A stretch of 51,584 nt of DNA from contig JANXQO010000163.1 in assembly GCA_025353485.1 (NCBI GenBank), forward strand, positions 1 through 51,584, read 5' to 3'. How positions within the stretch are numbered: position 1 is the first letter of the stretch; each line of letters starts with the position of its first letter. The position numbers and the translations under genes are program-made. This DNA is from Chitinophagales bacterium (GTDB lineage: Bacteria; Bacteroidota; Bacteroidia; Chitinophagales; Chitinophagaceae). The notes under the pieces were generated by a model that saw only the letters and a program-made list of their open reading frames with translations, was not told the DNA's origin and searched no databases. This document shows positions 22,925-32,944 of the stretch, in pieces.

Positions 22925-25900
22925 ATGAGAAAAATAAAATTTATTTTATGTGCCAGGCTGGTGTTAGTGATAACCACTTTCATTTTCATTACTATAGCTT
23001 CAGCACAAACTACTTTTCCTGTTAATGGTGTTGCAGAGCCTTCACAAAAATCGTATGCCTTTATTAATGCAACGATTGTAAAAGATGCTAACACCGTTTT
23101 ATCAAACGCAACTATGATAATTCGTGACAGGAAAATAGTTTCTGTTGGTAATAATATTACAGTTCCGCAGGATGCTATAACTATAGATTGTAAAGGGAAA
23201 TATATCTATCCATCTTTTATAGATATTTATAGTGATTATGGTATTCCTGTTTTGCAGCGCTCTCAAACAACTTTTAATTTTAATGCGCCGGGGCAGATCA
23301 CTTCCAACACAAAAGGAGCTTATGGATGGAACCAGACAATTAAACCACAGGTAAATGCCGCTGCATTGTTTGATGTTGATGATGCTAAAGCAGCGCCTTT
23401 TCGTGAAGCAGGTTTTGGTACAGTTTTATCACACCAAAAAGATGGTATAGCAAGAGGGACGGGTGTATTAGTTACGCTTGCTAACCTTGCTGATAATTTG
23501 GTAGTAATAAAAGAAAAGGCTTCAGCAAATTATTCCTTCAGCAGAGGGGTTTCACTGCAAAGCTATCCGCAATCAATAATGGGTGTTATTGCTCTGTTGC
23601 GTCAAACTTATCTTGATGCAGAATGGTATAAAAATAAACCTGCCGGAGAAGGCACAAATCTTAGTCTGCAGGCTTGGAATGAAAATAAAAATCTTCCACA
23701 AATATTTGAAGCTAATGATAAATGGAATGATCTGAGAGCAGACAGAATAGGAGATGAATTTGGCGTTCAGTATATTATTAAAGGAGGCGGTAATGAATAC
23801 CAGCGGATAAAAGAAATTGCCGATACAAAAGCAAGCTATATCTTATCTCTCAACTTTCCGCAACCCATGGATGTTGATGATCCTAACGATGCCAGGTACA
23901 TTACGCTTACCGATATGAAACATTGGGAAATGGCACCTTCTAATCCGGCTGCTTTAGAAAAAGCCAATATTCCTTTTTGCCTTACAGCAGCGGAATTGCG
24001 TGATCCTAAAATGTTCATGGCAAATCTCCGTAAAGCAATTGATGCAGGTTTATCAGAAAATAAAGCCCTTGATGCGGTAACTAAAATGCCGGCAACATTA
24101 TTAAATGTGTATGATAAAGTGGGGAGCATTGATGCAGGTAAACTGGCAAATTTTCTTATCACCTCCGGACCGATCTTCAATGAAAAAACAACCATAATTC
24201 AAAATTGGGTACAGGGAGAAAAATATACCATTAAAGATGATGCTGTAAATAATATTGCAGGCACTTATAAATTAGAGATCACTTCATCCACAGGAAAAAT
24301 GAATTATACGCTGGATGTAAAGAGCAGTAACGAAGCTAAAATTTATAACAAAGATACACTGACAACAAAATTTAGTTTTGATGGCAAGCTTATCAAAATT
24401 AATTTTTCGCCTGTAGCAGGAGGAATGAGAAGAAGGGCTGCAGTGGATTCTGCCGTACGTGTAGATTCAGGAAAAACAAAAGCTCCTGTAATGATTGATC
24501 CTAAAAAAATGCGGGATTCATCTAATATAGCGGATGAGAATAAACCCGGTGATGATAAAAAACCTGTTGATGAAACACGATCGAAACTACCGGGTGGCAA
24601 ACCCTTGCCACAGGTAAATATTGGCCCATCTATTAAACTTAGCGGTGTGAGTAATGCAACTGTGTGGCAGGGAAATGGAGTTGATACTTCGGGCAACATG
24701 CTTTGGTGGACAGCCACATTAATTAAAGCAACTGTTCCTAAAATTGATTCTGTAAAAAAGAAAGATATTCCTAAGACCGGCAAAGTAACTTATCCTTTTA
24801 ATGGATATGGATGGGAAGAATTGCCAAAGCAGGAAAATATTCTTATAAAAAATGCTACTGTTTGGACAAATGAAAAAGAAAGTAAATTAGAGAATACAGA
24901 TGTGCTGGTAGTGAACGGAAAAATTTCACAGATCGGAAAAAATCTTTCTTCTCTCCCGATAGCTATCGGAACAAGAGTGATTGATGGAACCGGTAAGCAT
25001 CTTACACCCGGAATAATTGATGAGCATTCTCACATTGCTGCTTCATCAATTAACGAAGGCGGGCAATCAGTTACTTCAGAGGTTCGCATTGGTGATAATT
25101 TAAATCCTGAAGACATAAATATTTATCGCCAGTTAAGCGGAGGCGTTACTACCTCACACATTTTGCATGGCTCAGCAAATACCATCGGCGGACAAACACA
25201 ACTTATCAAATTACGATGGGGTGCAAATGATAACGATTTGAAATTTGCAGGTGCCGATCCTTTTATAAAATTTGCGCTGGGAGAAAATGTAAAGCGTACC
25301 ACATCACAAAATAACAATCGCTTTCCTGATACAAGAATGGGGGTAGAAGAAGTCTTGATGGATGCATTTACCCGTGCAAAAGATTATCAAAATTTAAAAA
25401 GAGATGCTTCTTTCAGAAGAGATCTTGAGCTGGATGCATTGGTAGAGATAATGAATAAAAAGCGTTTCATTACCTGTCACTCTTATGTACAAACTGAAAT
25501 AACTTATATGATGAGAGTGGCTGAAAAGTTTGGATTCACCTTAAATACTTTCACGCATATTTTAGAAGGATATAAAGTGGCTGATAAAATGAAAGCGCAT
25601 GGAGCAAATGCTTCAACCTTTAGCGACTGGTGGAATTATAAAACAGAAGTAATTGATGCAATACCACAAAATGCAGCCATTATGCAAAGAGTAGGTATTA
25701 ATGTTGCCATCAATTCTGATGATGCAGAAATGGCAAGACGCTTAAACCAGGAAGCCGCAAAAAGTATAAAGTATGCCGGCATGAGTGAAGAGGATGCATT
25801 GAAAATGGTTACGCTTAATCCTGCAAAAATGTTGCATGTAGATAACAAAGTAGGAAGTATAAAAGTTGGTAAAGATGCTGACCTTGTTTTGTGGACTGAT

Positions 25901-26143
25901 AATCCTTTAAGCGTTTATGCAAGAGCATCCACAACAATTGTGGATGGCATTGTTGAATTTGACATGGAAAGAGATATGCAATTAAGAAAAAAAATAAAAG
26001 AAGAACGCAACCGGCTAATACAAAAAATAAGTGGTGAGAAAAAAGCAGGCGTACCAATGATGCCCGGAGTTTCTAATAAAGAAGTGCTGTTGCATTGTGA
26101 AGAGGATGAAACTGTTTCCGGGATTACTGAATCTAATAAATAA
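22925..26143 (+). CDS. Secreted double-domain amidohydrolase
   Basis: 1072 residues with signal peptide (ending IASAQ). Two amidohydrolase-type units in tandem. Unit 1 (about 35-430) has the outer beta-sandwich (VSVGNNITVPQDAITIDCKGKYIYPSFID) but IYSDYG where the metal-binding HxH should be, so it looks inactive. A linker rich in Asp/Lys/Pro (about 500-570) follows. Unit 2 (about 635-1050) keeps metal ligands: GIIDEHSHIAA, FITCHSYV, FTHILEG and INSDDAEMAR. Relatives include imidazolonepropionase-like and peptide or cyclic-imide hydrolases; substrate unknown. A palindrome-derived SLPIAIG lies in unit 2. Confidence 0.88.
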   Translation: MRKIKFILCARLVLVITTFIFITIASAQTTFPVNGVAEPSQKSYAFINATIVKDANTVLSNATMIIRDRKIVSVGNNITVPQDAITIDCKGKYIYPSFIDIYSDYGIPVLQRSQTTFNFNAPGQITSNTKGAYGWNQTIKPQVNAAALFDVDDAKAAPFREAGFGTVLSHQKDGIARGTGVLVTLANLADNLVVIKEKASANYSFSRGVSLQSYPQSIMGVIALLRQTYLDAEWYKNKPAGEGTNLSLQAWNENKNLPQIFEANDKWNDLRADRIGDEFGVQYIIKGGGNEYQRIKEIADTKASYILSLNFPQPMDVDDPNDARYITLTDMKHWEMAPSNPAALEKANIPFCLTAAELRDPKMFMANLRKAIDAGLSENKALDAVTKMPATLLNVYDKVGSIDAGKLANFLITSGPIFNEKTTIIQNWVQGEKYTIKDDAVNNIAGTYKLEITSSTGKMNYTLDVKSSNEAKIYNKDTLTTKFSFDGKLIKINFSPVAGGMRRRAAVDSAVRVDSGKTKAPVMIDPKKMRDSSNIADENKPGDDKKPVDETRSKLPGGKPLPQVNIGPSIKLSGVSNATVWQGNGVDTSGNMLWWTATLIKATVPKIDSVKKKDIPKTGKVTYPFNGYGWEELPKQENILIKNATVWTNEKESKLENTDVLVVNGKISQIGKNLSSLPIAIGTRVIDGTGKHLTPGIIDEHSHIAASSINEGGQSVTSEVRIGDNLNPEDINIYRQLSGGVTTSHILHGSANTIGGQTQLIKLRWGANDNDLKFAGADPFIKFALGENVKRTTSQNNNRFPDTRMGVEEVLMDAFTRAKDYQNLKRDASFRRDLELDALVEIMNKKRFITCHSYVQTEITYMMRVAEKFGFTLNTFTHILEGYKVADKMKAHGANASTFSDWWNYKTEVIDAIPQNAAIMQRVGINVAINSDDAEMARRLNQEAAKSIKYAGMSEEDALKMVTLNPAKMLHVDNKVGSIKVGKDADLVLWTDNPLSVYARASTTIVDGIVEFDMERDMQLRKKIKEERNRLIQKISGEKKAGVPMMPGVSNKEVLLHCEEDETVSGITESNK
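24955..24970. repeat. In-frame palindrome CCGATAGCTATCGG in the amidohydrolase gene
   Basis: 14-bp perfect palindrome CCGATAGCTATCGG (24956-24969), read as PIAIG. The corresponding place in the first unit of the same protein has no such residues, so it looks like an insertion. The same palindrome is at the homologous place in the next gene (26445). Confidence 0.75.
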
Positions 26144-26156
26144 AACCAGGCAGCCA

Positions 26157-26190
26157 AGACCAGGAAGGTTTTCAAAAACCTTCCTGGTCT
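26157..26190. repeat. Palindrome, family ACCAGGAAGG
   Basis: AGACCAGGAAGGTTTT and its complement (16-bp perfect arms) around CA, in the 83-bp gap between the two amidohydrolase genes. No T run follows. Confidence 0.92.
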
Positions 26191-26226
26191 AAATTGAAAA
26201 TAAATTATAAAAATTAAATCTGCATA

Positions 26227-27567
26227 ATGAAAAAAAATATTCAATACTTTATTGCCCTTACACTTTTTACACAGGTATGCAAAGCCCAGGAAACAATTTA
26301 TCCTGCTCCTGATCAAAAAGGCACATTTTATATAACACATGCAACAATACATGTAGGCAACGGACAGGTAATAAATGATGGCACAATAAAAGTAACTAAC
26401 GGTAAAATTGAAAATGTTGGAAGTAATATTTCAGCTCCAACGATCCCGATAGCTATCGGGGCAAAAGTTTTTGATGCAAGAGGCAAACAGGTTTATCCGG
26501 GGCTTATCAGCAGCATAACTAACCTTGGTCTGAAAGAAGTTTCATCCGGTGTAAGAGGCTCCAATGATTATGATGAATTGGGAGATATAAATCCTTCCAT
26601 CCGTGCGATAGTCGCTTACAACACGGATTCCAAGGTCATTAATACATTACGGTCAAATGGAATTTTATTGGCTAATGTGATTCCTCAGAACGAATCAGGA
26701 TCTAACTCATTACTTACAGGTTCGTCATCAGTTGTTCAACTGGATGCATGGAATTGGGAAGATGCCGCTTATAAAATGGATGGGCAACTACATTTCAATA
26801 TGCCCTCTTTAATAACACGCCCTAATTTTTTTGCAATATTTTTTGGAATCCAAACACCGCAGGTAGATCCCGTAAAAATTGCTCTTGAGAAAATAGAAAG
26901 AGTTAAGTCATTTTTCCGGCAGGCAAAGGCGTATGTAAATGAACCGGCACATAAGGAAACAAACTTAAAGTTTGCTGCGGTAAAAGACCTTTTCACTAAA
27001 AAACAAAAATTGTTTATTCATTGTGATGCGGTAAAAGAGATGTTGCTGGCAATTGATTTTGTAACAGAATTTGGATTTGATGTTGTGATAGTAGGGGGCA
27101 GCGAAAGCTGGCAGATCGCAGATCTTCTTAAACAAAATAATATACCGGTAATTCTTCAGCAAATGCATAGTTTACCTGAATCAATTGATGATGATGTAGA
27201 CCAGCCTTTTAAAACACCCTACGCTTTACAACGTGCCGGAGTGCTTTTTGCAATTACTGATCTTAATGGAGAAACAAGAGGAAGAAATTTAATGTTTAAT
27301 GCCGGAACAGCCGTTGCCAGTGGCTTAACTAAAGAAGAAGCCTTATCAGCAATTACTTTAAATGCTGCAAAAATTTTAGGCATATCAAATATCACCGGCT
27401 CTATTGAAGCAGGAAAAGATGCTAATATTGTAATAAGTGAAGGCGATATTTTGGATATGAAAAGCAGTGTGATTAATTATGCATTCATCCAGGGAAGAAT
27501 GATCAATCTTAATAATAAGCATACTCAATTGTATGAGCGTTATAAATATAAATATGGATTGAAATAA
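26227..27567 (+). CDS. Secreted amidohydrolase-fold protein, probably without metal site
   Basis: 446 residues with signal peptide (ending CKAQ). Fold elements match the preceding protein: ATIHVGNGQVINDGTIKVTNGKIENVG, AITLNAAKILGI and GSIEAGKDANIVI. The HxH motif after the first barrel strand is replaced by VYPGLISSITNLG, and no Asp-containing NSDD motif is visible (ITDLNGETRGR instead). It therefore resembles the inactive first unit of its neighbour and is probably a non-catalytic partner. Contains the in-frame palindrome at 26445-26460. A terminator follows. Confidence 0.85.
   Translation: MKKNIQYFIALTLFTQVCKAQETIYPAPDQKGTFYITHATIHVGNGQVINDGTIKVTNGKIENVGSNISAPTIPIAIGAKVFDARGKQVYPGLISSITNLGLKEVSSGVRGSNDYDELGDINPSIRAIVAYNTDSKVINTLRSNGILLANVIPQNESGSNSLLTGSSSVVQLDAWNWEDAAYKMDGQLHFNMPSLITRPNFFAIFFGIQTPQVDPVKIALEKIERVKSFFRQAKAYVNEPAHKETNLKFAAVKDLFTKKQKLFIHCDAVKEMLLAIDFVTEFGFDVVIVGGSESWQIADLLKQNNIPVILQQMHSLPESIDDDVDQPFKTPYALQRAGVLFAITDLNGETRGRNLMFNAGTAVASGLTKEEALSAITLNAAKILGISNITGSIEAGKDANIVISEGDILDMKSSVINYAFIQGRMINLNNKHTQLYERYKYKYGLK
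26445..26460. repeat. In-frame palindrome CCCGATAGCTATCGGG in the second amidohydrolase gene
   Basis: Perfect 16-bp palindrome, read as IPIAIGA, at the position homologous to 24955-24970 of the preceding gene. Confidence 0.8.
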
Positions 27568-27595
27568 TTTTATTGAAAAATAATAACAATAAAAA

Positions 27596-27621
27596 GCCCC
27601 ACATCATTGTGGGATTTTTTT
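27596..27621 (+). terminator. Terminator after the amidohydrolase pair
   Basis: CCCACA, loop TCAT, TGTGGG, then ATTTTTTTA, 29 bp after the stop codon. Confidence 0.82.
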
Positions 27622-27681
27622 ATTCAGAGAGACCTATCAACGAAAGAACAAATATGTACAATAGTTCTTTGCTCATCAAGG

Positions 27682-27753
27682 CCTCGACAAGCTCAGCCTG
27701 ACAAACATTGGTACAATAAAGAACTGAAGTTGTCATCCTGAGCTTGGCGAAGG
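27682..27753. repeat. Inverted pair of the TGTCA-CTGAGCTTG repeat
   Basis: CCTCGACAAGCTCAGCCTGA (27682 onward) and TGTCATCCTGAGCTTGGCGA (27731 onward) are imperfect complements, about 22 bp each with a few mismatches, separated by 27 nt. It lies between the terminator and a minus-strand unknown gene; the remaining bases of the interval show nothing else. Confidence 0.8.
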
Positions 27754-27799
27754 ATTGTTGAGTAGAATTGGAAAGCTAAGTTGTAAGTTGAAGCGAATA

Positions 27800-28351
27800 T
27801 TATTCGTGTCTATGTTCCCAATATTTTTTTGAATACTCACTTTCTTTGAAAACATTATACAAAATCTCACAATCGCAGTAACCTCCTTCATCCATTAAGA
27901 CATGAAAAATATCGAACTGGTCTTGGTTAGAAAATTCTAAATCATTTAATATTTTCTTTGAATGTCTAAAATCACCAAAACACTTTACATTTTGAGAGGA
28001 AAATTCTTTGTCGAGGAGAGAAACAAAATTGACTTTGTCTTTAAGTATTCTAACTATATCATCTTTTATATTATCAATAACTTCTTGATCAAGATATTCA
28101 AGATCCTCTGGATTTTCATTTGGTGCTAATTCAAACCATATTGTGTTTCGTAGGTTTTGCTCATAAAAATCTGGGGGGATTAAATAAACTAAATAATGAT
28201 ATCGCTGTTCTGGATATAGAAGTTCAAATTTTTCGTCAGTGAAATATAAATTCCGAACATTCTCATTAGTATCAACAATCTCAATTTTTATTTTTGGATA
28301 TGAAGGCTTAACAAATTCATAGAGTTTTTTCTGAATTTCAGACGATATCAT
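27800..28351 (-). CDS. Uncharacterised protein with DUF2695-like C-terminus
   Basis: 183 residues, no signal peptide. The C-terminal segment FDIFHVLMDEGGYCDCEILYNVF has a CDCE motif that I associate with DUF2695, giving a possible metal site. The N-terminal two thirds are mixed alpha/beta with many acidic residues (ELAPNENPEDLEYLDQEVID). It starts 21 bp after the secA stop on the same strand, so it may be co-transcribed with secA, although this is not a conserved neighbour I know of. Function unknown. Confidence 0.65.
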   Translation of the reverse strand: MISSEIQKKLYEFVKPSYPKIKIEIVDTNENVRNLYFTDEKFELLYPEQRYHYLVYLIPPDFYEQNLRNTIWFELAPNENPEDLEYLDQEVIDNIKDDIVRILKDKVNFVSLLDKEFSSQNVKCFGDFRHSKKILNDLEFSNQDQFDIFHVLMDEGGYCDCEILYNVFKESEYSKKYWEHRHE

Positions 28352-28372
28352 TCTATAGATTTTTGAAATTCC

Positions 28373-31300
28373 CTACGCTTCCTTCCCATGGCAGTTCTTA
28401 AACTTCTTTCCGCTACCACAAGGGCATGGATCGTTTCTTCCTGTTTTAGGGCCAACTTTTATTGGCTCACGTTTTACGGGTTCTGAAGGATCATTATAAT
28501 CATTTTCATTTGAAATATATTCAGGGCCGCCTCCTGCAGATGCACCCGCAAATTCTTCTTTACGCTGGCGCATTTTGCTCATGTCAGTTTTTTGCTCACG
28601 GCCTTCTTTAATTCTTCCGGGTTGTTGTTGCTCAACAGGTATTCCGCAATGGCAAAGGAAGCTTACAATATCTTTATTTACCTGGTCATCCATTTGCTTA
28701 AAAGCATTAAAGGCTTCTATCTTATAAATTACCAACGGATCTTTTTGTTCGTAGCCCGCAGTTTGTACACTGTGGCGCAGATCATCCATTGCCCGCAAAT
28801 GTTCCTTCCATGAATCATCTATCAAAGCCAGTGTGAGGCTTCGTTCCAAAGCGTTGGTAAGCTCTTCGCCGTTTGAGGAAATTGCTTTATCAAGATTAGC
28901 CAATGCCTGTATTGCCTTCTTCCCATCAGTGAAAGGCACTGCAACATTTTCTATATGCGAGCCTTGTTCCTTACGGATATTTTTAATAACCGGCAAGGTC
29001 TGCTGGTTCATCGCATTATTTTTTTGATTGTAATGAGCTTTTGCTTCTTCGTACAATCTTTCAGCTAAAACATGTGTCTCTTCTTTATCTAACTCTTCTG
29101 CTGTGATGGAAGTATCAATTCCAAAATTGAGGATAGCTGCCAATTTAAAATCTTCGTGATCAGCAGATTCTTTAAATGAAATTATCAATCCTTCAGCAAC
29201 AGAATAAAATGCATTATCAAGATCGAGTGCCAGCCTTTCTCCAAACAAAGCATGATTACGCTTGCCATAAATTACCGTACGCTGCTTGTTCATTACATCA
29301 TCATACTCCAGCAATCTTTTTCTTATGCCGAAATTATTTTCTTCTACTTTTTTCTGCGCTCTTTCAATACTTTTGGAGATCATGCTGTGCTGGATAACCT
29401 CGCCTTCTTTGTAACCCATCCTGTCCATTAAAGATGCGATCCTCTCACTGCCGAACATACGCATAAGATCATCTTCCAGCGAAACAAAAAATTGTGAGGT
29501 ACCCGGATCTCCCTGCCTGCCTGCACGTCCACGAAGCTGCCTGTCCACACGGCGGCTCTCATGTCTCTCGGTTCCTAAAATGGCAAGCCCGCCGGATTGC
29601 ACAACACCGGCCCCTAATTTAATATCAGTACCACGGCCGGCCATATTTGTAGCGATAGTAACGCCTTGCGCATAACCTGCTTCTGCTACAACCTGTGCTT
29701 CTCTCTGATGTTGTTTTGCATTTAATACATTATGCGGAATTGCTTTTTGTTTAAGCATCCTGCTCAGCAATTCACTCACCTCTACCGAAGTTGTACCAAC
29801 CAAAATTGGTCTGCCTGCTTCCCGCATTTTTTCAACTTCTTCAATAACGGCTTTGTATTTTTCTCTCTTTGTTTTGTAAACAAGATCCTGTGTATCTTTT
29901 CTTGTAACAGGTAAATTTGTAGGGATGGTTACCACATCTAATTTGTAAATGTCCCAAAGCTCTGCTGCTTCTGTTTCTGCAGTACCCGTCATACCTGCGA
30001 GCTTGTGATACATTCTAAAATAATTCTGTAATGTAATGGTGGCATAGGTTTGCGTAGCAGCTTCTATCTTTACATTTTCTTTTGCTTCAATTGCCTGGTG
30101 CAGCCCATCACTGTATCTTCTGCCATCAAGAATACGGCCTGTTTGTTCATCAACAATTTTTACCTGGCCATCCATTACCACATACTCCACATCAATATCA
30201 AATAATGTATAGGCTTTTAATAATTGCTGAACAGTGTGTATCCTGTCCGCTTTTATTGAATAATCATTTAGTAATAATTCTTTTTGATGGAGTTTATCTT
30301 CTGCTGTTAGATCACTTTTTTCAATCTCGGCAAGCTTAACACCAATATCAGGCAAGATGAAAAATTCAGGGTCTTCTCCTGATTTGGTAATTAAATTAAT
30401 TCCTTTGTCTGTTAATTCAACCTGGTTATTTTTTTCATCAATATGAAAAAATAATTCATTATCAACCTCAGGCATTTTGCGTTGCTGATCGGCGAGGTAA
30501 AAGTTTTCTGTTTTTTGCAATTTTACTTTTATACCCGGCTCACTTAAAAATTTTATCAGAGCGCTGTTTTTCGGTAATCCTCTCCAGGCACGCATTAGCG
30601 CAAGTCCACCATCTTTGGGATCATCATTGCCTTCAGCAATTTTCTTTTTAGCTTCTATTAAAAAATTATTGGTAACTTTTTTTTGTGCTGCAACAATGGT
30701 TTCAATTCTTGGCTTAAGAGAAAGAAATTCCTGCTGGTCACCCTTTGGTACCGGGCCGGAAATTATCAACGGTGTTCTTGCATCATCAATTAAAACACTA
30801 TCCACTTCATCCACCATTGCAAAGTGATGCTTGCGCTGCACCATCTCATCCGGAGAGTGAACCATGTTGTCTCTTAAATAATCAAAACCAAATTCATTAT
30901 TGGTGCCATAAACAATATCGGAATTGTATGCAGCTCTGCGCTCATCACTGTTGGGATCGTGTTTGTCAATACAATCAACTGTAATACCCAGCCATTCAAA
31001 AATAGTTCCGTTCCATTCGCTGTCACGCCGTGCGAGGTAATCATTCACGGTAACTATATGAACGCCTTCACCGGCTAAAGCATTTAAGTAAGCGGGCAAA
31101 GTAGACACTAACGTTTTACCCTCACCAGTGGCCATCTCCGCAATTTTACCTGAATGTAAAACCATACCGCCGATAAGCTGAACATCATAGTGCACCATGT
31201 TCCAGGTAACATCTCCACCACCTGCTGTCCATGTATTTTTAAAAATTGATTTACCTTCTTCTATGCGGATGTAATTTTTCTTTACACTTAGGTTTCGGTC

Positions 31301-31708
31301 TAATTCGGTTGCTGCTGAAACCAGTTCTGTATTATTCTTAAAGCGGTTTGCCGTTTCTTTTACCACCGCAAATGCTTCGGGCAATAACTCTTTTAAAACT
31401 TCTTCAATTTTTTCATCCCTGTCCTTACGCATCTTATCAACTTCCTGGTATATCAGGTCTCTGCCAGATATATCAAGTGCGGTAAGGCTTTCCGCTTCCT
31501 TCTTTTTTGCTTCGATAGCTGCATCAGTTTCTGTAAGATGTTTTTTTATCCTTGCTTTAAATTCCTCCGTTTTATTACGGAGTTCATCATTGGTTAAAGA
31601 TTGATATTGGTTAAAAAACCCGTTGATATCATCAACCAAAGGGCTTATTTTTTTTACATCCTTCTCACTTTTATTTCCACCAAACAATTTAGAAAGTAAA
31701 CCTGCCAT
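28373..31708 (-). CDS. secA: Preprotein translocase ATPase SecA
   Basis: Motor ATPase that drives secretory proteins through SecYEG. 1111 residues, about 200 longer than the E. coli enzyme, as is usual in this phylum, with inserts around the first nucleotide-binding domain (for example 330-470). Visible: MATGEGKTLVS (Walker A, about 187), TVNDYLARRDSEW, MVDEVDSVLIDDART (Walker B), GTTSVEVSELLS, TNMAGRGTDIKLG, RQLRGRAGRQGDPG (motif VI) and the C-terminal zinc tail PCPCGSGKKFKNCHG for SecB or lipid contact. Upstream 160 bp hold no obvious signal. Confidence 0.98.
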   Translation of the reverse strand: MAGLLSKLFGGNKSEKDVKKISPLVDDINGFFNQYQSLTNDELRNKTEEFKARIKKHLTETDAAIEAKKKEAESLTALDISGRDLIYQEVDKMRKDRDEKIEEVLKELLPEAFAVVKETANRFKNNTELVSAATELDRNLSVKKNYIRIEEGKSIFKNTWTAGGGDVTWNMVHYDVQLIGGMVLHSGKIAEMATGEGKTLVSTLPAYLNALAGEGVHIVTVNDYLARRDSEWNGTIFEWLGITVDCIDKHDPNSDERRAAYNSDIVYGTNNEFGFDYLRDNMVHSPDEMVQRKHHFAMVDEVDSVLIDDARTPLIISGPVPKGDQQEFLSLKPRIETIVAAQKKVTNNFLIEAKKKIAEGNDDPKDGGLALMRAWRGLPKNSALIKFLSEPGIKVKLQKTENFYLADQQRKMPEVDNELFFHIDEKNNQVELTDKGINLITKSGEDPEFFILPDIGVKLAEIEKSDLTAEDKLHQKELLLNDYSIKADRIHTVQQLLKAYTLFDIDVEYVVMDGQVKIVDEQTGRILDGRRYSDGLHQAIEAKENVKIEAATQTYATITLQNYFRMYHKLAGMTGTAETEAAELWDIYKLDVVTIPTNLPVTRKDTQDLVYKTKREKYKAVIEEVEKMREAGRPILVGTTSVEVSELLSRMLKQKAIPHNVLNAKQHQREAQVVAEAGYAQGVTIATNMAGRGTDIKLGAGVVQSGGLAILGTERHESRRVDRQLRGRAGRQGDPGTSQFFVSLEDDLMRMFGSERIASLMDRMGYKEGEVIQHSMISKSIERAQKKVEENNFGIRKRLLEYDDVMNKQRTVIYGKRNHALFGERLALDLDNAFYSVAEGLIISFKESADHEDFKLAAILNFGIDTSITAEELDKEETHVLAERLYEEAKAHYNQKNNAMNQQTLPVIKNIRKEQGSHIENVAVPFTDGKKAIQALANLDKAISSNGEELTNALERSLTLALIDDSWKEHLRAMDDLRHSVQTAGYEQKDPLVIYKIEAFNAFKQMDDQVNKDIVSFLCHCGIPVEQQQPGRIKEGREQKTDMSKMRQRKEEFAGASAGGGPEYISNENDYNDPSEPVKREPIKVGPKTGRNDPCPCGSGKKFKNCHGKEA

Positions 31709-31869
31709 ATATCCGTATTATATTATTAAATATTTCTTATAAGAATTTTTACTAAGTCAAATATGGTGCAGAAAAAATTCGTAGCCAAAATGACAGAACT
31801 CCCGAAAAATATAGGGACAAGTGCAAAGGTAAACAGTTAACGTGGAATTACTAAGTGGAGTACAAGTGA

Positions 31870-32934
31870 TTATAACGGTAATAACGATTCTTTTCGTTTA
31901 CGAATAAGTGAAATTGCAAACCAAATAGAAATCATGGCAATAAAAACAAGCACCCATATTATATCTGAAGAAAGCCCTTTATTAAAATTAATTTTATCAC
32001 TGCCCAAATACAAAGGAAGACCTGCCAATGCAACCGAAGTACCGAGACTTAATGCTGTAGCAGTTGCAGGAAACAAAGGCAAACTGCGTGACATTAATAA
32101 TAAAGTAAGCGGCACTGAACTTTGCAGGCAGGCAATGCCAAAAGCCAGGGCATAAATATTTTCTTTACCAAAATTGAGGAATATAAACGCAAGCGGTAAT
32201 GTTATGTAAACAAATTTCTTCCAGCCAATTTTGTCGGCCAAAAAGCCGCCAAGAATTTTTCCACAAAAAGCACTTATGCCAAGCACTAAAATGCCATGTT
32301 CAAAATGTAATGTTGCATTATTTACAATGTCGAAAATAAAAGAGCGAAAACACATAATGAGTAAGATGCCCAGCATTATCCAATCGTGTGTATCTAATTG
32401 TGATCCTTTTTTCTTTTGTGCCTGGTAAGCAGGAATGCCTTGTTTAAAAATTAATGCCGTAAGGATAATTATTGCAATCAATGCGATAAATAAATACGAA
32501 GAAGACATGCTTCCTAAAATTCCACCCAGGGTTAAACCTAAAACTCCCGGTGCAGTAAATAAACCAAGTGGGCCAGACTTATCTTCACTAACCTGTAAAC
32601 AAATTGTACCTCCGGTTACATGAATACCTGCGCCTGCAAAGCCTGTTAGAATAATCGCAACAGAGGGATCAATAAAATAAAATGCTGTTGAAAATAATAA
32701 TAGTAAAATTGAAACGATTGCAAAAGGCTTTACCTGCTTTTGTTTATCCAGCAAAAAAGCAACAGGTAATTGTCCGCCAAAACCAAGTATGGCATATACA
32801 ACAAGCATTGTAAAACTATCGCTGTAATTGTGATTGAAGGCAAAATTTGCCAGCATGTATCCGGCTACAAAATCATTTACGCCATGCAGTAAGCCCCAAA
32901 GCAATGGCTGATTAATGCTTGATGATTGTTTCAT
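31870..32934 (-). CDS. MFS transporter
   Basis: 354 residues with about 11 hydrophobic helices; the internal loop ADKIGWKKF (about residues 238-246) is the second-half version of the MFS motif between helices, and LLDKQKQVKP corresponds to the first-half motif. Short for a 12-helix carrier. GFGGQLPVAFLLD and FAGAGIHVTGGTICLQ are reminiscent of the fosmidomycin-resistance-like branch, but no substrate can be given. Last of four minus-strand genes encoding small membrane proteins; the spacing to the gene upstream is 10 bp. Confidence 0.82.
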   Translation of the reverse strand: MKQSSSINQPLLWGLLHGVNDFVAGYMLANFAFNHNYSDSFTMLVVYAILGFGGQLPVAFLLDKQKQVKPFAIVSILLLLFSTAFYFIDPSVAIILTGFAGAGIHVTGGTICLQVSEDKSGPLGLFTAPGVLGLTLGGILGSMSSSYLFIALIAIIILTALIFKQGIPAYQAQKKKGSQLDTHDWIMLGILLIMCFRSFIFDIVNNATLHFEHGILVLGISAFCGKILGGFLADKIGWKKFVYITLPLAFIFLNFGKENIYALAFGIACLQSSVPLTLLLMSRSLPLFPATATALSLGTSVALAGLPLYLGSDKINFNKGLSSDIIWVLVFIAMISIWFAISLIRKRKESLLPL

Positions 32935-32944
32935 TTATTATTAA

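Noticed and set aside
25915-26352. Minus-strand 145-residue frame across the two amidohydrolase genes
   Set aside because: Antisense to two clear genes and includes the palindrome at 26157; no independent support.
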